This document shows, one piece after another, positions 48,312 to 57,479 of a DNA stretch of 64,000 nucleotides. The position numbers were made by a program, and so were the translations under genes. The notes beneath the pieces are model-generated. The model saw only the letters and a program-made list of their open reading frames with translations. It was not told the origin of the DNA and did not search any database. How positions within the stretch are numbered: the first letter of the stretch is position 1; each line of letters opens with the position of its first letter. Origin of the DNA: Moraxellaceae bacterium (GTDB lineage: Bacteria; Pseudomonadota; Gammaproteobacteria; Pseudomonadales; Moraxellaceae). The stretch covers positions 186,001-250,000 of the forward strand of contig JAUXVU010000023.1 of NCBI GenBank assembly GCA_030680295.1, given 5' to 3'.

Positions 48312-50336
48312 TCAACCGCTTAGCAGCATCACCTCGCGCAACTTATGCACTTCATCACGCAACCTAGCCGCTTCTTCAAACTCCAAGTTCCGCGCTTTTT
48401 CCAACATCAACTTCTCTAATGTTTGGATTTGTTGCGCCAATGCCTTCGGATCAATCGGCACAGGTTTGCTGCCAGGACGATTGCTACGACGACTGCCGGG
48501 AATACCGCCACCACCATTCGCTGCCGCCGCACCAGCATAGGTTTCTAAAATGTCACTGACCGAGCGCACCACCCCTTTCGGGGTAATACCATTAGCCAAA
48601 TTAAACGCTATTTGTTTTTCGCGACGACGCTCAGTCTCACCCATTGCACGCTGCATCGAGTTGGTCATGCGGTCGGCATACAAAATCGCCTTGCCATTTA
48701 AGTGCCGGGCGGCACGTCCAATGGTCTGGATCAGCGAACGCTCTGAGCGCAAAAAGCCTTCTTTGTCGGCATCCAAAATAGCCACCAACGACACTTCAGG
48801 CATGTCTAAACCTTCACGCAGCAAGTTAATACCAATCAAAACATCAAACTTGCCTAAACGAAGATCACGGATAATTTCCACGCGCTCAACAGTATCGATA
48901 TCAGAGTGCAAATAACGCACCTTAATGCCGTGTTCGGCCAAGAAGCTGCTTAAGTCTTCCGCCATGCGTTTGGTTAATACCGTCACCAACACACGCTCAT
49001 TAACCGCCACACGCTCGGCAATTTGCGACATCAAGTCATCAACCTGGGTGCTGGCCGGGCGCACTTCAACTTGCGGATCAACTAAGCCCGTGGGACGCAC
49101 CAACTGCTCCACCACGTTGTCCGCTTTTTCGGCCTCATAAGGCCCGGGGGTTGCTGACACAAAAATAGTTTGCGGCGAAATGCGTTCAAACTCTTCAAAC
49201 TTCATCGGCCGGTTATCCATAGCAGATGGCAGCCGGAAGCCGTAATTCACTAAGTTCTCTTTGCGCGAGCGGTCACCGTTATACATGCCACCAATTTGTG
49301 GAATCGTCACATGTGACTCATCAACCAGTAAAATGGCGTCGGCCGGCACATAATCAAACAAGGTAGGAGGCGCTGAACCTGGCGCGCGTCCTGACAAATA
49401 ACGCGAGTAGTTTTCAATACCTTGGCAATAACCTAATTGTTGCAACATTTCCAAGTCGTACTTGGTGCGCTGGTCAAGCCGCTGTGCTTCAACGAGTTTG
49501 TCATTACCACGGAACCATTCCAGACGTTCGCGCAGGTCTTCTTGAATCTGCGAGATGGCGCCGTGTATGCGATCTTGCGGCGTGACGTAGTGGGTTTTCG
49601 GGTAAATAGTGACACGCGCCACCCGCTTACGAATCTCACCGGTTAAGGGATCAAACCAATATAACGACTCCACTTCGTCGTCGAATAACTCAACCCGCAC
49701 CGCGTCCATTTCCGATTCGGCAGGGAATATGTCGATAACATCACCACGTACTCGGTAAGTGCCGCGGAAAAACTCAATATCATTACGAGTGTATTGCAGC
49801 TCGGCCAAACGGCGCAGCAAACCGCGCTGATCAATACGGTCACCACGCGCAATATGCAGCAGCATTTTCATATAGGCTTCAGGGTCACCCAAACCATAAA
49901 TAGCCGATACCGTGGCCACGATAATGGCATCGCGCCGCTCTAATAAAGCACGTGTGGCAGACAGACGCATTTGCTCAATGTGTTCGTTAATGGCCGCGTC
50001 TTTTTCAATAAAGGTGTCCGATGACGGCACATAGGCTTCGGGCTGGTAGTAGTCGTAATAACTGACAAAATACTCCACCGCATTGTTCGGGAAAAACTCC
50101 CGGAACTCACCATAAAGCTGCGCTGCCAAGGTTTTATTCGGCGCCATAATAATCGCCGGCCGCTGCAATCTCGCGATCACATTAGCCATGGTGAATGTCT
50201 TGCCTGAACCGGTCACACCCAGCAATGTTTGGTGGCTCAAGCCGTCTTCGACACCTTGCACTAAGCCTTCAATCGCTGTCGGCTGATCACCCGCGGGCTG
50301 ATACTTAGACACTACCTGAAACAATGTTGCCGTCAT
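48312..50336 (-). CDS. uvrB: Excinuclease ABC subunit B
   Basis: Damage-verification helicase of nucleotide excision repair, 674 residues. Walker [11 protein letters not shown] near residue 40, beta-hairpin region [25 protein letters not shown]-like DESH (LVDESHVT), helicase motif VI (QTIGRAARH), and a C-terminal UVR motif ([16 protein letters not shown]). No LexA-type CTGT-N8-ACAG box is visible upstream. Close to an aspartate aminotransferase gene, as in Pseudomonas. Confidence 0.97.
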   Translation of the reverse strand: MTATLFQVVSKYQPAGDQPTAIEGLVQGVEDGLSHQTLLGVTGSGKTFTMANVIARLQRPAIIMAPNKTLAAQLYGEFREFFPNNAVEYFVSYYDYYQPEAYVPSSDTFIEKDAAINEHIEQMRLSATRALLERRDAIIVATVSAIYGLGDPEAYMKMLLHIARGDRIDQRGLLRRLAELQYTRNDIEFFRGTYRVRGDVIDIFPAESEMDAVRVELFDDEVESLYWFDPLTGEIRKRVARVTIYPKTHYVTPQDRIHGAISQIQEDLRERLEWFRGNDKLVEAQRLDQRTKYDLEMLQQLGYCQGIENYSRYLSGRAPGSAPPTLFDYVPADAILLVDESHVTIPQIGGMYNGDRSRKENLVNYGFRLPSAMDNRPMKFEEFERISPQTIFVSATPGPYEAEKADNVVEQLVRPTGLVDPQVEVRPASTQVDDLMSQIAERVAVNERVLVTVLTKRMAEDLSSFLAEHGIKVRYLHSDIDTVERVEIIRDLRLGKFDVLIGINLLREGLDMPEVSLVAILDADKEGFLRSERSLIQTIGRAARHLNGKAILYADRMTNSMQRAMGETERRREKQIAFNLANGITPKGVVRSVSDILETYAGAAAANGGGGIPGSRRSNRPGSKPVPIDPKALAQQIQTLEKLMLEKARNLEFEEAARLRDEVHKLREVMLLSG

Positions 50337-50486
50337 TACCTTAACTCTCCACCACCTTTATCCGCGGACAACAGTCTACCTTGTTCATCAAAGTCGGGAA
50401 CTACAACATTATTTGCAAATGTCTTGTAGCAAGTCAGCGCTTTGCAGCGTCTAATCAAGACTGAGGCTTATCCAACGAGGTTCGTC

Positions 50487-50984
50487 ATGTTACGCAGACG
50501 CTTTTTACTCATTCCAGCAGTCGGTGTTTTAACGAGTTTGCTGCCCGCTTGCAGCCGTTCCGAAACCGCTCGTGTCGGCAAGGCCTCTGCTGAGCAATGG
50601 CGAGGCTTAGTATCAGATGAGGCTTGGGGTGTTTTGTTTTTAGAAAATACCGAACGCCCTTACAGCAGTCCACTAAATGACGAAAAACGTGATGGCACCT
50701 ATGTTTGTGCAGCCTGCCACCTACCGCTGTTTAGCAGTGCGCACAAATATGACAGCGGCACCGGCTGGCCCAGTTTTTATGATGCATTACCCGACGCACT
50801 GAACTTCCGTGAAGATCGTAAGTACTTAATGATACGCACGGAATATCACTGCCGTCGTTGTGGTGGACACCAGGGGCATGTGTTTGATGACGGTCCTGCG
50901 CCAACACGTAAACGTTATTGTAATAATGGTTTAGCATTATTATTTGTTCCGCAGGCGGAGGCATTGCCACTTCTGCGTGGGTGA
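50487..50984 (+). CDS. msrB: Exported lipoprotein peptide-methionine (R)-S-oxide reductase
   Basis: 165 residues from ATG 50487 (GAGG 6 nt upstream). The N-terminus RRRFLLIPAVG with lipobox LLPAC indicates an exported lipoprotein, possibly Tat-dependent. The MsrB domain has both zinc CxxC pairs (CAAC, CRRC), GTGWPSFYDAL, GHQGHVFDDGP, and the catalytic Cys in RYCNNGLAL. It would repair methionine-R-sulfoxide in periplasmic or envelope proteins, unlike the cytoplasmic E. coli enzyme. Confidence 0.9.
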   Translation: MLRRRFLLIPAVGVLTSLLPACSRSETARVGKASAEQWRGLVSDEAWGVLFLENTERPYSSPLNDEKRDGTYVCAACHLPLFSSAHKYDSGTGWPSFYDALPDALNFREDRKYLMIRTEYHCRRCGGHQGHVFDDGPAPTRKRYCNNGLALLFVPQAEALPLLRG

Positions 50985-51002
50985 TCCATTGAGGAGACGG
51001 TT

Positions 51003-51884
51003 ATGGCATGGTTAAAACAGATACTGGGCCTAGCACCCAAAACACCCCTGCCTTATCGTGAGCTGGCAACCACCACACCCTGCCTTAGCGTGCAGTACTT
51101 AGGCACAGCGGGTTTTGTCTTAAGTGATGGTGAACACACGGTTGTGCTTGACCCCTACCTTACTCGCCCCGGCTTATTTACCTCACTCACACAGCCGCTA
51201 GAACCTAATGCCGCACTGATTAAGCAGCATATTCCGCAAGCCAATGATGTGCTGGTTGGCCATGCTCACCATGACCACATTCTAGATGCCCCCGATTTGT
51301 GCAAACAAACCGGCGCGCGCTTAATTGGCTCCAGCAGTACCTATCAAGTCGGTTGGGCTGCTGGCTTGCCTGCATCACAATTGGTCGCCACTGATGGCCA
51401 CGAGGACATTAGTTCAGGAAATTGGACCGTACGCGGGTTTCCGTCACGACATGGCAAAATTTTTGGCCGCATTCCTTTTCCCGGTGATTTAACCGAACCG
51501 CCACCGTGGCCGCCACGCATGTCAGACCTTAAACATGGTTTAGTGCTGAACTGGTTAGTCGATACCGGCAAACTAAAAGTCATGCACATAGACTCCGCCG
51601 ACTTCATTAACCAAGAGCTTGAGGGCCATCACTGTGATGTCCTGTGTTTATGCGCCATTGGCCGCCAAGCCAGACCAAACTACGTAAAAGACGCCATACG
51701 ACTACTCAAGCCACGCTGGGTGATTCCCTGTCATTGGGACACCATGATCACCCCTATCGATGCAGAGCCTGATTTATTGCCGGGCGTTGACCTGCTGGGC
51801 TTCATTGCCGAGATCGAAGCAGAAGGTGTAGATGCCTTATTAACGCCAATTTTGGGCTGGCAGCAGTTCACGAAGCCCAGCTGA
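51003..51884 (+). CDS. MBL-fold metallo-hydrolase
   Basis: 293-residue metallo-hydrolase of the UlaG/NAPE-PLD-like type. Metal motif GHAHHDH, later SRHG, MHIDSADF and CHWDTM provide further ligands. No signal peptide. 18 nt downstream of msrB and probably co-transcribed. Substrate unknown. Confidence 0.8.
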   Translation: MAWLKQILGLAPKTPLPYRELATTTPCLSVQYLGTAGFVLSDGEHTVVLDPYLTRPGLFTSLTQPLEPNAALIKQHIPQANDVLVGHAHHDHILDAPDLCKQTGARLIGSSSTYQVGWAAGLPASQLVATDGHEDISSGNWTVRGFPSRHGKIFGRIPFPGDLTEPPPWPPRMSDLKHGLVLNWLVDTGKLKVMHIDSADFINQELEGHHCDVLCLCAIGRQARPNYVKDAIRLLKPRWVIPCHWDTMITPIDAEPDLLPGVDLLGFIAEIEAEGVDALLTPILGWQQFTKPS

Positions 51885-51957
51885 TCCGGTATCATTCGCG
51901 GGTTTTGACCTTTGTCGACCTGACTTTAATAGCGCCCACAAGGCCTAGGAGTGATCC

Positions 51958-53142
51958 GTGGATATACAGCTTTCCGAACGCGTACTCAGCATCAAACCAT
52001 CACCTACTTTAGCCGTCACCAACAAAGCCGCCGAGCTGAAAGCCGCTGGCCGTGACATTATTGGCCTAGGTGCTGGTGAACCTGATTTTGATACGCCGGA
52101 ACACATTAAACAGGCCGCAATCGACGCCATCAGCAAGGGCTTCACTAAGTACACTGCCGTTGATGGCACCCCCGGCTTGAAAAAAGCCATTATCGCCAAA
52201 TTTAAGCGTGACCAAAATCTAGATTACGCCGCCAATCAAATTCTGGTGTCCTGTGGTGGCAAGCAGAGTTTCTTTAATATGGCGTTGGCACTGTTTAACG
52301 CCGGTGACGAAGTGATTATTCCAGCACCATTCTGGGTGTCCTACCCTGACATGGTGTTAATTGCCGACGGCAAACCCGTGATTGTTGAGTGCCCACAATC
52401 CCAAGGTTACAAGATTACGCCTGCTCAACTGGAAGCTGCGATCACGCCTAAAACACGCATGTTGGTGCTGAACTCACCGTCCAACCCAACTGGCATGGTG
52501 TATAGCAAAGCAGAGTTGTTAGCGATTGCAGATGTGCTGCGTAAACACCCACAGGTATTAGTAGCCACCGATGATATGTACGAACACATCATTTGGACTG
52601 CTGAAAAGTACGAAAACATTGTCACCGTGGCACCGGATCTATATGACCGCACCATTGTGTTAAACGGTGTGTCGAAAGCCTATGCCATGACCGGCTGGCG
52701 TATTGGTTATGCGGCAGGCCCCGTCAAACTGATTAACGCCATGAAAAATGTGCAAAGTCAGTCCACCTCCAACCCAACATCTATCTCACAAGTGGCTGCT
52801 GAAGCGGCACTAAACGGCCCGCAAGATGTGTTGGTACCGATGGTCAAGGCGTTTAAAGAGCGTCATGACTATGTGGTGAGCACACTCAACAGCATCGAAG
52901 GCATTTCTTGTTCACCGGCTGATGGTGCGTTTTATGCGTTTGCCAATGTTGAAGGCGCTATCGCCAAGTTAGGTCTGAAAAACGATCTTGAGTTCTCTGA
53001 ACATCTGTTAAACACCGTTGGTGTTGCTGTGGTGCCCGGCTCAGCCTTTGGTCTGGATGGTCATATGCGTATTTCTTATGCCACCGCGCCTAGCGTATTG
53101 GAAGATGCTTTGGGTCGAATCAAAAAGGCTATCGAAGGTTAA
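51958..53142 (+). CDS. Class I aspartate aminotransferase
   Basis: PLP enzyme of 394 residues, of the bacterial AAT subgroup I-beta type. GAGEPDFDTPEHI, NSPSNPTGMVYS, and the PLP-Lys motif NGVSKAYAMTGWRIGY. GTG 51958 is preceded by AGGAG 6 nt upstream. It likely makes aspartate from oxaloacetate; the exact specificity is inferred from subgroup. Confidence 0.92.
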   Translation: MDIQLSERVLSIKPSPTLAVTNKAAELKAAGRDIIGLGAGEPDFDTPEHIKQAAIDAISKGFTKYTAVDGTPGLKKAIIAKFKRDQNLDYAANQILVSCGGKQSFFNMALALFNAGDEVIIPAPFWVSYPDMVLIADGKPVIVECPQSQGYKITPAQLEAAITPKTRMLVLNSPSNPTGMVYSKAELLAIADVLRKHPQVLVATDDMYEHIIWTAEKYENIVTVAPDLYDRTIVLNGVSKAYAMTGWRIGYAAGPVKLINAMKNVQSQSTSNPTSISQVAAEAALNGPQDVLVPMVKAFKERHDYVVSTLNSIEGISCSPADGAFYAFANVEGAIAKLGLKNDLEFSEHLLNTVGVAVVPGSAFGLDGHMRISYATAPSVLEDALGRIKKAIEG

Positions 53143-53155
53143 GCCTTGCTGTCAT

Positions 53156-53186
53156 AAAAAAACCGGCTGATTAAGCCGGTTTTTTT
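53156..53186. terminator. Bidirectional terminator
   Basis: ACCGGCT / AGCCGGT stem with a 5-nt loop, flanked by A and T runs so that it can act on both strands. It sits between the convergent aminotransferase and SDR genes. Confidence 0.9.
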
Positions 53187-53211
53187 ATGCGCCTAATTTA
53201 GTACTTCGCTG

Positions 53212-54036
53212 TTAACGCTGGGTCGGATCTTTGCCCGCCGATAACGCAGCCTGTCGCTTTAAGCCAGCTTTGCGAAAAAACGAAATGGCTCGTGCACTTA
53301 TATTTGGCATCAAATTCGCCGCTTTAGCCGTCGCACCTCGCCATGGCGGCAGCATAATTTCCAAGGGTTTATTCACTAGAGCATCATCAACAATCGCATC
53401 CACTACTTCATCCGGTGTTAATGCGCGTGGCCCAGAAAATGTCAGTGCAGTTTCTGCCTTACCTTTTTGAATATCCAACATCGGTGTTTGCACGGCATCC
53501 GGACAAATTGTTGTAACCGCAATGCCCTTGTCCGCCAGCTCCATACCTGCCGCTAAGGAATAACCACGCACGGCAAACTTGCTGGCGCTATACAAGGCAA
53601 TGCCGGGCACCGGTGATAACGATGCCAATGAGGCGATATTCACAATATGGCCACGACCAGCTGCTTGCATGGTCGGCAACACAGCTTGCATGCCTAAGAT
53701 GACGCCCTTCACATTGATATCAAAATGAAAGTCGATATCCGCTTCTGTTGTATCCTGCACCCAGCCTTCTTTCAGCACACCAGCAACATTGGCCAAGACA
53801 TCAATACGCTGCCAACGGGCCATCACCGCTTCTACCAGCTGCTGCCAACCACTGGCATCACGCACATCCAGTGTCATGGTCATAAATGACTGCTGTTGAG
53901 CCGGCACTTTTAAGCGCTGCAAATTCACTTCATTAATGTCGCAGGCACATACCTGATACCCACGCGCCAATAAGCGCTGCACTAAACAAGCACCAATGCC
54001 AGAGGCAGCACCGGTAACAATCGCGACTTGGCTCAT
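53212..54036 (-). CDS. Short-chain dehydrogenase/reductase
   Basis: 274-residue SDR from ATG 54036 (AGGAG and AAGG upstream). TGAASGIGACLV, NVAGVLKEG, SLASLSPVPGIALYSASK (Ser-Tyr-Lys). Four nt downstream of the MBL-like gene and co-transcribed with it. Substrate unknown; the cluster context suggests a small organic or lipid compound. Confidence 0.87.
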   Translation of the reverse strand: MSQVAIVTGAASGIGACLVQRLLARGYQVCACDINEVNLQRLKVPAQQQSFMTMTLDVRDASGWQQLVEAVMARWQRIDVLANVAGVLKEGWVQDTTEADIDFHFDINVKGVILGMQAVLPTMQAAGRGHIVNIASLASLSPVPGIALYSASKFAVRGYSLAAGMELADKGIAVTTICPDAVQTPMLDIQKGKAETALTFSGPRALTPDEVVDAIVDDALVNKPLEIMLPPWRGATAKAANLMPNISARAISFFRKAGLKRQAALSAGKDPTQR

Positions 54037-54040
54037 GGCC

Positions 54041-55093
54041 TTAAACTCCTGTCTGCACACGACCAAACTGTAGCTCACCCACACTCAGCGTTGGTGCAGT
54101 TTTTGGGAATAACCAAAACGCCGTGGCTTCTGATGACGGTGCCATATTGGGGAAGCGTTCATCATGTGGGCTGGGTCCAGCAATCGACTTTTCTAACACC
54201 ATGGAGATGTATTGATCGACCACATACTCCTGGGTGTTGCCGTTAATGATAATTTCCGCACCGGTCTGTTTAGCATACTCTGCCAAGCCCGGAATTTTGG
54301 AAAACTTAGGCTCATAGGCATCTAAACAAACGCCGTTTTCACTGGTCACTTTTAGGCCTTCCGGTGTATTCGCCACAATCGAATGATTGCCTTCGGTATG
54401 CCCTTTGGTTCGCACCAGTGCGACCGAGCCATCACCCAACCAAACACTATCATCCAGCAAGTGCACACGCTCTGCTGGCACTTCAGTACCGTGTGGGCAG
54501 TACCATTGGTTCTGCCAAGGAATTAAGCCTTTTGCGCTTTCCCACTCTTCACGCATCACCAGCAATTTGGCATTTGGAAAAACGGCAGCATGGCCTTGGC
54601 CACCTAACCAACGATTGACATTTTGGGTATGTAAATGGTCATAGGTGATGTAGTCGATTTGCTCCGGCTTTAAACCAATTCGCGCCAACACATCCAGTAC
54701 CGTGGCCGTTTTACGGAACAGCGCTTTTTCCATCGTGCCCGCTAGTGGGCCGGCTTTGGCGTCTAGCGCCGCAAAAAATGGCGTTTCACGCTGATGTTCC
54801 CAGTCTGACGGGCCTGCCAATAAAGTCTTAATGCCCTGCTCAGATTGAAACTGAATCACAAACAACCGGTTGGTTAAATGCACAAAGGGTGTCGGCGCGG
54901 TGAATGCATTGAGATAGGCATATTTGCTGGGGTACGGCACACGCACTAATTCAAACGACTGGTAATACAGCACCTGCGGTTTGGCCAACATTTCACGCCG
55001 AAAAGCCACACCGGCTTGACGCACATTGTCGACACGATCCATCGGCCGCAAGGCATCACGTGTACCGTCAAAATGAGAAATGGTCTTAAACAT
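54041..55093 (-). CDS. MBL-fold protein lacking canonical metal ligands
   Basis: 350-residue protein aligned by pattern to the lactonase-type MBL fold but with a degraded active site. The usual HxHxDH is HLHTQN at 153-158. GHTEGNH (231-237) keeps the next His, but the expected bridging Asp region reads SEN (251-253) and the last His region reads NGNT (284-287). Three canonical His remain. It may be a non-catalytic or altered-metal member. First gene of an operon with an SDR, divergent from a TetR operon. Confidence 0.7.
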   Translation of the reverse strand: MFKTISHFDGTRDALRPMDRVDNVRQAGVAFRREMLAKPQVLYYQSFELVRVPYPSKYAYLNAFTAPTPFVHLTNRLFVIQFQSEQGIKTLLAGPSDWEHQRETPFFAALDAKAGPLAGTMEKALFRKTATVLDVLARIGLKPEQIDYITYDHLHTQNVNRWLGGQGHAAVFPNAKLLVMREEWESAKGLIPWQNQWYCPHGTEVPAERVHLLDDSVWLGDGSVALVRTKGHTEGNHSIVANTPEGLKVTSENGVCLDAYEPKFSKIPGLAEYAKQTGAEIIINGNTQEYVVDQYISMVLEKSIAGPSPHDERFPNMAPSSEATAFWLFPKTAPTLSVGELQFGRVQTGV

Positions 55094-55125
55094 GGCTCGC
55101 TCTCCACCGGCATTTAAAAAGCGGT

Positions 55126-55155
55126 TTGCTTTTTTGACTAGATGGTCACTATAAT
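55126..55155 (+). promoter_or_regulatory. Promoter of the TetR-epimerase-OYE operon
   Basis: -10 hexamer TATAAT at 55150-55155, with TTGCTT at 55126-55131 as -35 (18-bp spacer). Transcription would start near 55162, so the in-frame ATG at 55142 lies inside the promoter; this supports ATG 55196 as the TetR start. Confidence 0.55.
55135..55148. promoter_or_regulatory. TGACY-N4-RGTC palindrome, site F
   Basis: Reads TGAC-TAGATG-GTCA, between the -35 and -10 of the rightward promoter. It is 42 nt upstream of the leftward MBL start and 48 nt upstream of the TetR start at 55196. Inferred operator of the same regulon. Confidence 0.55.
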
Positions 55156-55158
55156 TTC

Positions 55159-55174
55159 GACAAGACTTCTTGTC
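55159..55174. promoter_or_regulatory. Palindrome GACAAGAC-TTCTTGTC (local TetR operator)
   Basis: Sixteen-bp near-perfect palindrome (seven of eight base pairs) just downstream of the -10, 22 nt before the TetR start and different from the shared TGACY-N4-RGTC motif. Likely the operator of the adjacent TetR repressor. Confidence 0.55.
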
Positions 55175-55195
55175 AAAAGTTTAATGGGGTTATTA

Positions 55196-55837
55196 ATGAC
55201 TGCACGTTCATACGCAGGTCTGGGTAAAGAAGAGCGCATTGCGCAGCGACGACATCGCTTAATGGACTCCGCCTTGGTGTTATTTAGCGAGCAGGGTTAC
55301 GCCAAAACCAATATTGAGCAGCTATGTAATCACTCAAAAGTGACTGCTAGGCACTTTTACGAACTCTTCAGCAGCAAAGAAGACCTGTTATTGGCTTTGT
55401 ACCAAGACATCATTGCCCAGCTCAGTCAGGCAGTCAGCACTGCCGTTAGCGCACCCAATCAAAGTGTCGACAAACAAGTGGTGACGGCGGTGCAAGCCTT
55501 AGTCGCTCATTACTTAGAAGACCAACGCTTAGCGCGAATTGGTGTGCTGGAAGTGGTTGGCGTCAGTGATCGTATGGAGCAAGTCCGTCGTGCCGCTATA
55601 CATGGCATTGCACGTGTCATTGAGAGTTATTTAAACGCACTGTGTCAACAAGCTGCCCTACCCGCACGCAACTATGAACTCGCCTCCATCGCACTGGTTG
55701 GTGGCATTAATGAATTAATGGCTGATTGGTTAACCCGCGACGCGCCCTACAGCCTGAATACCCTCACCGATGAAATCACCTATCTAGTCTTGGCCATGGT
55801 TCGAGGCGCCCAACACCCTTTAAGGACAGCAACATGA
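55196..55837 (+). CDS. TetR-family transcriptional regulator
   Basis: 213 residues from ATG 55196, with GGGGT 5 nt upstream; ATG 55142 lies inside the promoter. The HTH is at about 15-65 (RHRLMDSALVLFSEQGYAKTNIEQLCNHSKVTARHFYELFSSKEDLL). It overlaps the epimerase gene by 4 nt. Probably represses both divergent operons through the palindrome at 55159. Confidence 0.87.
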   Translation: MTARSYAGLGKEERIAQRRHRLMDSALVLFSEQGYAKTNIEQLCNHSKVTARHFYELFSSKEDLLLALYQDIIAQLSQAVSTAVSAPNQSVDKQVVTAVQALVAHYLEDQRLARIGVLEVVGVSDRMEQVRRAAIHGIARVIESYLNALCQQAALPARNYELASIALVGGINELMADWLTRDAPYSLNTLTDEITYLVLAMVRGAQHPLRTAT

Positions 55838-56805
55838 ATACCTTGGTTATTACCGGTATCGGCGGTTTTATTGGTCTGCGTATGGCAGAGCGAGCATTGG
55901 CAGCCGGTTGGCAGGTGCGCGGCATTGACATAAGTGCTGCCGCCGCTCAACGCGCACAGGCCATGGGTGCCGAAGTGAGTGTGGCTGACATCAATGACAT
56001 AACCGCCATTACCACCTTATGCCAAGGGGCGGACTTTGTTTTTCATACTGCGGCGATTGTTGCTGAAGACGGTCTTCGTGCTGATTACGAACGAGTCAAT
56101 ATTGAAGGCACTCGAACCGTATGCCGTGCTGCCCAGCAGTCAGGTGTCAAACGACTGGTGCACCTGTCTTCAGTCATGGTGTATGGCTTCGACTTTCCTG
56201 CCGATGTCAGCGAAGACGGCCCAGTCAACGGCCAAGGTAATGTCTATAACGACACTAAACTCGCCAGTGAGCAAGTCGCCTTGTCGTTTAACACTGCAGA
56301 TGCGCTTGAGGTGGTCGTCATTCGCCCCGGGGATGTTTATGGCATAGGCAGTCAGCCATGGATTGAACGTCCACTGGCGCTTCTTAAAGCGCACCAATTT
56401 GCCCTGCCCGATGGTGGGCGAGGTGTGATCAATCATGTTCATGTTGATAACCTCATTGATGCGGTATTTTTAGCCTTTGAAAAGTCTGTGGCAGGCCACG
56501 CGTTTAATGTGACCGATGGTGTTGCCACACCCTGCCATCAGTACTTTGCCTACCATGCCGAGTGGGCTAATCGACGCTTGTTAAAACTACCCGCCCCCTT
56601 GCTCATGGGCATGGTGAAAGCAGGTCAACTCGGAGCCAGCCTGATTGGCAAACCAGCACCTGCAAGCCCTGCCGGCATTCGTTTTTTACAACGAAAACAC
56701 CGTTACAGCATAAGCAAGGCACAACAACTATTGGGTTATCAGCCCAACATCAACTTAAACACCGGCATGACGGCACTCGCCACCTATTACAATAAAAAAG
56801 GATAA
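55834..56805 (+). CDS. NAD-dependent epimerase/3beta-HSD-like reductase
   Basis: 323-residue extended SDR. TGIGGFIGLRMAERA nucleotide motif, LSSVMVYGF, and the catalytic YNDTK. The C-terminal part is like 3-beta-hydroxysteroid dehydrogenase/isomerase relatives. Second gene of the TetR operon. Substrate unknown; steroid-like or other cyclic lipids are possibilities only. Confidence 0.83.
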   Translation: MNTLVITGIGGFIGLRMAERALAAGWQVRGIDISAAAAQRAQAMGAEVSVADINDITAITTLCQGADFVFHTAAIVAEDGLRADYERVNIEGTRTVCRAAQQSGVKRLVHLSSVMVYGFDFPADVSEDGPVNGQGNVYNDTKLASEQVALSFNTADALEVVVIRPGDVYGIGSQPWIERPLALLKAHQFALPDGGRGVINHVHVDNLIDAVFLAFEKSVAGHAFNVTDGVATPCHQYFAYHAEWANRRLLKLPAPLLMGMVKAGQLGASLIGKPAPASPAGIRFLQRKHRYSISKAQQLLGYQPNINLNTGMTALATYYNKKG

Positions 56806-56810
56806 ACCCC

Positions 56811-57461
56811 ATGTTTAAACAAACCGCATTTAAAGATGCGCTGATCTTCCACTCTGTATTTTTTGCCATTGCCATGCCGCTAGCTCTGAGCCTTCAAGGC
56901 GCTGCGTTAGGGCTGGCTTTAGTAGTTTTAGCGCTGGCTTATAACATCGCGCTACCCATTGTCGGTCAGTGGCGAAAACACGCCGACTGGCCACGCTTAT
57001 GGCTGTTTTTATTGCCGCTTTCGCTGACGCTGCCCTTTGCCGACTGGATGCTGGTGGAACGCATGGGCACCTTGTATTTCCCTGACCATGGCATACCCCG
57101 TATTGGTGGCGCTGTGCCAGTTTATTTCATGGGTTTGTGGATTATGTTGTTGTGGCAGGTGCTGTGGTTTGCCCAACTCACCCCCCGCCCTTATCTAGTG
57201 ACAGCCATTTTGTCATTTACTGGCTTTTTATTCTGGGAATGGGCCTCACACCCCATGGCCTTATGGCAGGCCAATGACGTCGTCAAAATTGCCGACTTTG
57301 CGCTCTACCCACTGATTCCAGAAGTGCTGCTCAGTCTGGGCGCTTTGTTCTTCTGGCGACTGCTTAAACAAGCACCACGCCATCAACAAGTGCTGGCCGC
57401 TTTTTCACTCACCATTTTTTACACCGGCGCACTGGCCTTGGCCTTGCTCTGGATTGGTTAA
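56811..57461 (+). CDS. Multi-pass membrane protein of unknown function
   Basis: 216 residues with about seven hydrophobic helices. Conserved-looking polar positions in helix borders (DWMLVERMG, FPDHGIPRIGG, FWEWASHP, LIPEVLL) suggest an enzyme or carrier rather than a simple anchor. No family recognised. Five nt after the epimerase gene and 18 nt before the OYE gene, so part of one operon. Confidence 0.7.
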   Translation: MFKQTAFKDALIFHSVFFAIAMPLALSLQGAALGLALVVLALAYNIALPIVGQWRKHADWPRLWLFLLPLSLTLPFADWMLVERMGTLYFPDHGIPRIGGAVPVYFMGLWIMLLWQVLWFAQLTPRPYLVTAILSFTGFLFWEWASHPMALWQANDVVKIADFALYPLIPEVLLSLGALFFWRLLKQAPRHQQVLAAFSLTIFYTGALALALLWIG

Positions 57462-57479
57462 CCTCGGAGACCTGACGCA

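Noticed and set aside
50337-50486. SOS (LexA) box upstream of uvrB
   Set aside because: No CTGT-N8-ACAG or close variant could be found in the spacer.
54041-55093. Quorum-quenching AHL lactonase
   Set aside because: The HxHxDH motif and two further ligands needed for AHL lactonase chemistry are replaced.
55134-55139. TTGACT as -35 for the TetR promoter
   Set aside because: Only 10 nt separate it from TATAAT; TTGCTT at 55126 has an 18-bp spacer and is preferred.
55142-55195. ATG 55142 as start of the TetR gene
   Set aside because: It lies between the promoter elements, so it would not be transcribed from that promoter, and GGGGT marks ATG 55196.
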